From contig PLXQ01000042.1 of assembly GCA_003151475.1 (NCBI GenBank), forward strand, positions 32,725 to 96,724: a stretch of DNA of 64,000 nucleotides, written 5' to 3'. The notes under the pieces were generated by a model that was not told where the DNA came from, did no database searches, and saw only the letters and a list, made by a program, of their open reading frames with translations. The position numbers and the translations under genes are program-made. Source of the DNA: Acidimicrobiaceae bacterium (GTDB lineage Bacteria; Actinomycetota; Acidimicrobiia; Acidimicrobiales; UBA8190). Below are positions 60,454-64,000 of the stretch, piece after piece; within the stretch, counting starts at the first letter, position 1; each line of letters starts with the position of its first letter.

Positions 60454-60963
60454 TCAGGGGAGCCGTCGTCGGTAACGGGTCTCGTCCACGGCCACCCCCC
60501 AGATCTCCTGCCGGCGCTGCTGGTCGTCGCTCACCCAGCCGTCGGCGACGTAGAAGCGTTCGGCGCGGACGTTTCCCACCAGGACCCACAGCACGGCCTC
60601 GGTGAAACGCTGCCCCGCCAGGCGGGCCCGGGCCTCGGCCATCAGCCGACGCCCGACGCCGCGTCCCCAGGCGTCGGGATCGACGTAGAGGGCAAACAGC
60701 TCCCCCCGTCCTTCGGCCTCGTCGGCGGACGACGGCCCCGTGGTGGCGAAGCCGAGGATGGCACCGTCCTCGGCGGCCACGATGGTCGAGGCCAGGTCGG
60801 GGTCGCTCTGACCGAAGGTGTAGCGACTCATCCGATCTTCGGGGCGAAGTCCGTCGAGGTAGTCGGCGGGCAGAAGCCCCCTGTATCCCATCTGCCAGGA
60901 GCGAACATGCACGCCGGCCACGGCGGCGGCGTCTTGCGGTCGGGCCGGACGGACGCTCCACAC
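60454..60963 (-). CDS. GNAT family N-acetyltransferase
   Basis: GTG at 60963 follows GGGAGGA at 7 bases; the frame is open to 61248 into the divergent gene. The 169-residue product has the GNAT core: 'VRPARPQDAAAVAGVHVRSW', 'LFALYVDPDAWGRGVGRRLM' (acetyl-CoA pyrophosphate loop R/Q-x-x-G-x-G/A) and 'LWVLVGNVRAERFYVADGW'. The acceptor is unknown. Divergent from the mannosyltransferase gene. Confidence 0.93.
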   Translation of the reverse strand: MWSVRPARPQDAAAVAGVHVRSWQMGYRGLLPADYLDGLRPEDRMSRYTFGQSDPDLASTIVAAEDGAILGFATTGPSSADEAEGRGELFALYVDPDAWGRGVGRRLMAEARARLAGQRFTEAVLWVLVGNVRAERFYVADGWVSDDQQRRQEIWGVAVDETRYRRRLP

Positions 60964-61003
60964 ACATCCATCCTCCCAGGCCGCCCAACTACCTTTCTTT
61001 TCT

Positions 61004-62557
61004 GTGACAGGTCTTGCTGTGACAGGGTCCTCGGCGCCGCAAGCCGCACGCGGTACCGGCCGGCGCCGTGGCGTCGAACCGGTGTCTCTGGTCGTATCCG
61101 GGGCCGGCGGTCTTCTCGGATCGGCCTGCGTCTCACTGGGCGCCGCCCAGAGGGGCTCGCCTTTTTCCTTCACCGCACCAGGTACGTGGGTCTTCGGATC
61201 GGCGCAGTCGGCCGCAGTGGGGACGACGGCACGGTTCCTCGGGATCATCCTCGTCTACCTGGGTATCGCTCTCCTTCTCGGCTCTTGGTACGAACTCGTC
61301 CGCACCGTGCGCGCCCGGCCGGGAACCGCACTCGCACCGTTGATCCGCGTTCTCGTCGCCTGGGCGGCGCCCATCGTGGTGGCACCTCCTCTTTTCAGTC
61401 GCGACGTCTACAGCTATGCGGCGCAGGGCCAGATGGTCACCCGGGGCATCAGCCCCTACGCCCACGGCCCCGCCGCACTCGGGGCCGGGCCGTATCTCCG
61501 GCTCGTCGATCCCCTGTGGGCGCACTCCCCCGCTCCGTACGGTCCGGCCTGGGAGAGGCTGTCGGCCTGGATCGTGCAGCTCTCGGGCCGTGACGTTCTC
61601 ACCGCCCTCGTGGGCTTCCGCCTCGTCGCCCTCGTCGGGGTCGGCCTCATGGCCTGGGCCGTTCCCGTCCTCGCCCGCAGTGTGGGTCGGGACCGCGGCA
61701 GTGCCTTCGCCCTGGCCGTTATGAACCCGCTCGTGGTACTCGACCTGCTCGGCAGCTCGCACAACGACGCCCTCATGCTCGGCCTGCTCGTGGCCGGCTG
61801 TGCCGCGGCGAGGAGCCGCCAGGTGGCGGTGGGGTTGCTTCTGTGCGCCCTGGCCGCCGAGGTGAAGATCCCCGCCCTCATCGGCGCCGCCTTCATCGGT
61901 TGGTGGTGGGCGGGGTCCGGGGCGAGCCCCCGCGCCCGCCTGGCCCGCGTGGTGGGCTCCGTGGTCTCCGTCGCCGCCGCCATGGCGGCCATCGGTGCTG
62001 TGTCGGGTCTCGGCTGGCGCTGGCTCGGTGATCTCTCGAACCCGGGCCGCGTCGTCTCGTGGCTCGATCCGGCCACCGCCGTGGGACTGCTCCTGGACCG
62101 CGCCGCGGCCGCCTTCGGTGCCCCGGGGCACCAGGCGGCCTTCGTCCACGGGGCCCGGACGGTAGCCCTGGTGGCCGCGGCGGTGATCTCTCTCGTCCTG
62201 CTCGTGCGCTCCGACCGTCTCGGGGCCATGGCGGCCATCGGCGGGAGCCTGCTCGCCTTCGTGGTCCTCGGCCCCGTGATCTGGCCCTGGTACGAAACCT
62301 GGGCCTTCGTCTTTCTGGCCGTCACCGCCGAGGGCCGGATCCTTCAGCTCCTCTTTCTCTTCTCGGCCGTGGCCTGTGTGGCCGACCTTCCCCGGCCCCG
62401 CCTTCTCGCTACCGGCGATCCCGTCCTCGTCACCGTGGGCTGGGTCGCCCTGGCCGCCGTGGTCGGCCTCTTCCTCGTCACCCGGGTCATGCGACGGGCG
62501 GTGGGTCCGTCGGCTCAGCCGCCGCCGTCGACCTCGATCACCTGGCCCGTCACGTAG
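61004..62557 (+). CDS. MptB-like polyprenyl-phosphomannose-dependent mannosyltransferase
   Basis: A 517-codon GT-C membrane enzyme with about twelve helices. The signature loop after the second to third helix, 'LFSRDVYSYAAQGQMVTRG', then 'SPYAHGP' and 'YGPAWERLSAWIV', matches the MptA/MptB alpha-1,6-mannosyltransferases of lipomannan/lipoarabinomannan-type glycans. 'WPWYETWAF' near the C-terminus is also typical. It elongates mannan outside the membrane using a polyprenyl donor. GTG at 61004 (another in-frame GTG is at 61019). The last 43 bases overlap the convergent SDR gene. Confidence 0.88.
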   Translation: MTGLAVTGSSAPQAARGTGRRRGVEPVSLVVSGAGGLLGSACVSLGAAQRGSPFSFTAPGTWVFGSAQSAAVGTTARFLGIILVYLGIALLLGSWYELVRTVRARPGTALAPLIRVLVAWAAPIVVAPPLFSRDVYSYAAQGQMVTRGISPYAHGPAALGAGPYLRLVDPLWAHSPAPYGPAWERLSAWIVQLSGRDVLTALVGFRLVALVGVGLMAWAVPVLARSVGRDRGSAFALAVMNPLVVLDLLGSSHNDALMLGLLVAGCAAARSRQVAVGLLLCALAAEVKIPALIGAAFIGWWWAGSGASPRARLARVVGSVVSVAAAMAAIGAVSGLGWRWLGDLSNPGRVVSWLDPATAVGLLLDRAAAAFGAPGHQAAFVHGARTVALVAAAVISLVLLVRSDRLGAMAAIGGSLLAFVVLGPVIWPWYETWAFVFLAVTAEGRILQLLFLFSAVACVADLPRPRLLATGDPVLVTVGWVALAAVVGLFLVTRVMRRAVGPSAQPPPSTSITWPVT

Positions 62558-63273
62558 CCCGCTTCGGGCGAGCAGAGAAAGGCCACCACCCCGGCGACGT
62601 CCTCGGGCCGGCACACCCGGCCGAAGGGGGCGGTGGCGTCGAGCGAGGAGATGTCGTCGATCCCCATGGCCCCCTTCACCAGCCGCCGCCCCATCTCGGT
62701 GTCGACCAGACCGGGGGCGACCACGTTCACGTGGATCCCGTGGCGCTGCTCTTCCTTGGCCAGCGTCATGGCCAATGCCTCGAGCGCCGCCTTGGCCATG
62801 TTGTACGGCGCCCCGTTGGCCGACAACAGCCGGGCGGCGACGCTCGAGATGAACACCACGTCGCCCCGGGGCCGCTCCCGCATGGACGGGACGAGCAGCC
62901 GGCACAGATGGTGGGCGGCCACGGCGTGGGTGCGCAGCACCCGGTCGAGCTCGACCGGGTCGGTCTTCACCACCGACGCCCCCCGGCTGGCGATCCCCGC
63001 CGCGTGGACGAGGATGTCGATCCCCCCGAAGTCTCGGAGCACCGCGGCGGCCATGGCCTCGTCGTCCTCCATCGAGTCGACCGACGCCTGATAGGCCACG
63101 CTCCGGTGCCCCATGGCCTCGATGGCCCGCGCCGTTTCTGCGGCGGCATCGGCGTCGCGCCGGTAGTTCACCGCCACGTCACAGCCTGCGGCCGCCAGGG
63201 CCAGGGCGCAGGCCCGCCCGATGCCCCGGCTCCCGCCGGTGACGAGCGCCACCCGGGCGACGGCCCCGCTCAT
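62515..63273 (-). CDS. Short-chain dehydrogenase/reductase (FabG-like)
   Basis: A 252-residue classical SDR with 'TGGSRGIGRA', 'HAAG' in place of NNAG, catalytic Ser in 'FISSVAA', 'YNMAK', and C-terminal 'YVTGQVIEVDGGG'. The residues after beta-2 ('VNYRRDAD') suggest NADPH use, as in 3-oxoacyl-ACP reductases. It runs in the same direction as the DUF35 gene upstream, and lies near a third SDR at the window edge. Lipid or CoA-ester metabolism is likely. Confidence 0.93.
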   Translation of the reverse strand: MSGAVARVALVTGGSRGIGRACALALAAAGCDVAVNYRRDADAAAETARAIEAMGHRSVAYQASVDSMEDDEAMAAAVLRDFGGIDILVHAAGIASRGASVVKTDPVELDRVLRTHAVAAHHLCRLLVPSMRERPRGDVVFISSVAARLLSANGAPYNMAKAALEALAMTLAKEEQRHGIHVNVVAPGLVDTEMGRRLVKGAMGIDDISSLDATAPFGRVCRPEDVAGVVAFLCSPEAGYVTGQVIEVDGGG

Positions 63274-63370
63274 CGTGGCGCCCCGTCCCCAGCGCGCCCC
63301 GGGACCCGCACCGTTTCATGGCGTTCATGGCGCGGCCGTCTCACGGCCCGGCCGGCTCGTGCCATCTGGA

Positions 63371-63778
63371 TCAGGGGGCGGGACGGAAGACGGGAATGTG
63401 GAATCCCTCGCCAATGTCCTCGAAGTCCACCTCGAGCGCCATCCCCACCCGCAGCTGGTCGAAGCCACAGCCGACCACGTTGGTCATCATCCGCGGACCC
63501 TCTTCGAGGTCCACCACGGCGGCGACATATGGCACCTTCTCGTTGAACGGCGGAAGGTCGTTCTGGTGGACGATCGACCACGTATAGAGCGTGGACCGAC
63601 CGCTGGCGTCCTCCCACGACACCTCGTCTCCCCCGCACCGGGGGCAGAAGGGCCGCGGGTAGTAGTGGGCCTCGCCACAGCTGGCACAGCGCGAGATCAC
63701 CAGTCGTCCCTCGGCCGCCGCGTCCCACCAGGGCTGGGTGAACTCATCGGGGGTGGGCAGGTCATATCGGGTGGCCAT
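63371..63778 (-). CDS. Zinc-ribbon/OB-fold (DUF35) protein
   Basis: A 135-residue protein. An N-terminal helix ('PWWDAAAEGRLVISRC') leads into a rubredoxin-like zinc ribbon (two CxxC pairs: 'CASC' and 'CPRC') and a C-terminal OB fold ('TLYTWSIVHQNDLPPFNEK', 'VVDLEEGPRMMTNVVGC', 'GMALEVDFEDIG'). DUF35 proteins usually accompany thiolase-like or MaoC-like partners in steroid and acyl-CoA pathways, acting as CoA-binding accessory subunits. No thiolase is in the window, so the partner would lie elsewhere. Confidence 0.92.
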   Translation of the reverse strand: MATRYDLPTPDEFTQPWWDAAAEGRLVISRCASCGEAHYYPRPFCPRCGGDEVSWEDASGRSTLYTWSIVHQNDLPPFNEKVPYVAAVVDLEEGPRMMTNVVGCGFDQLRVGMALEVDFEDIGEGFHIPVFRPAP

Positions 63779-63947
63779 GGCGACGTTCTCCTGCGTCTCG
63801 GCGGGGCGGCGTCATCATCGCACGGCGCCTGCCCGTGTTGACCCTGGCGCGGGCCATCGGCCATGCTGCCCAGGTTACCGAGCCGGCGTCAACGTGGCGC
63901 GTTCGGAGCGCCGGGGGCCCGGCGCGCAAGTCTGAGGAGGACACCTG

Positions 63948-64000
63948 ATGGGCATGCTCGACGGCAAGGTCGCCATCGTCACGGGCGCAGGCCGTGGCAT
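63948..64000 (+). CDS. Short-chain dehydrogenase, 3' part outside window
   Basis: ATG at 63948 with a strong ribosome site (GAGGAGG, 63934-63940). The first 17 residues, 'MGMLDGKVAIVTGAGRG', are the start of a classical SDR with the cofactor glycine motif. Divergent from the DUF35 gene and probably part of the same lipid-related neighbourhood. Confidence 0.85.
   Translation, partial: MGMLDGKVAIVTGAGRG

Overview
The window looks like the chromosome of a high-GC actinobacterium, most likely class Acidimicrobiia or a close relative. The class call is an inference. It rests on strongly GC-biased codons, many GTG/TTG starts, stop/start overlaps of the ATGA/GTGA type, -10 boxes of form TAnnnT placed 7 bases before start codons (leaderless genes), a WS/DGAT wax-ester/triacylglycerol synthase, oligoribonuclease, an MptB-like mannosyltransferase, PspC/LiaF-type envelope-stress genes, and secreted proteins with 42-residue '[16 protein letters not shown]' repeats.

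Left end (1-2443): the end of an integrated element at the 3' end of tRNA-Gly(GCC). It holds a transposase tail, a tyrosine integrase, and a small arm-domain/ribbon-helix-helix protein translationally coupled to the integrase. Two tandem 12-bp repeats lie between that protein gene and the tRNA.

Core block (2608-16616): WS/DGAT, dUTPase, oligoribonuclease and a lipid/CoA operon (aldo-keto reductase, acyl-CoA synthetase, SDR). A LiaFSR-like envelope-stress module follows: a response regulator, a sensor kinase with a fused PspC domain, and a divergent PspC/LiaF-like protein. Then come a VOC protein, a methyltransferase, a peroxiredoxin, an enoyl-CoA hydratase, a HAD hydrolase and an SDR.

Surface-glycan block (16597-36118): a secreted SpoIID-domain protein with 42-residue repeats, a polytopic GT-C-like membrane protein, and an ABC polysaccharide exporter (Wzm/Wzt type) behind an isolated ClpP. 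The block also has three methyltransferase-like genes (one FkbM), a second secreted repeat protein, a coiled-coil protein and five glycosyltransferase genes, one of them a tandem fusion. I infer synthesis, methyl-capping and export of a cell-surface glycan.

Island at tRNA-Leu(UAG) (36309 to about 55760): lower-GC and rich in secreted, signalling and fragmentary genes. Its left part is a tandem array in which a dispersed repeat marks the tRNA 3' end and then recurs three more times. Single-gene or two-gene cassettes lie between the copies: a secreted repeat protein; an ECF sigma factor with a beta-propeller anti-sigma; a secreted beta-rich protein; and a large cyclase-ATPase. Each copy carries an imperfect inverted repeat, CGTTGT-N7-ACAACG, at the position where tRNA sequence gives way to element sequence. 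I read this as serial insertion of related non-autonomous cassettes, and it is the main candidate for something undescribed. The rest of the island holds VOC proteins, an IS630 fragment, a secreted propeller, a sulfotransferase-like protein, a methyltransferase, a DHFR-like reductase, a stand-alone ClpX-type zinc finger, an MFS protein fused to a cyclic-nucleotide-binding domain, a lipoprotein and a decayed paralogue of one cassette gene.

Right end (55806-64000): host-like again, with an aldo-keto reductase, a calcineurin-like phosphodiesterase, a PAS-GGDEF-EAL protein, a GNAT acetyltransferase, an MptB-like mannosyltransferase, two SDRs (one cut by the window edge) and a DUF35 zinc-ribbon/OB protein.
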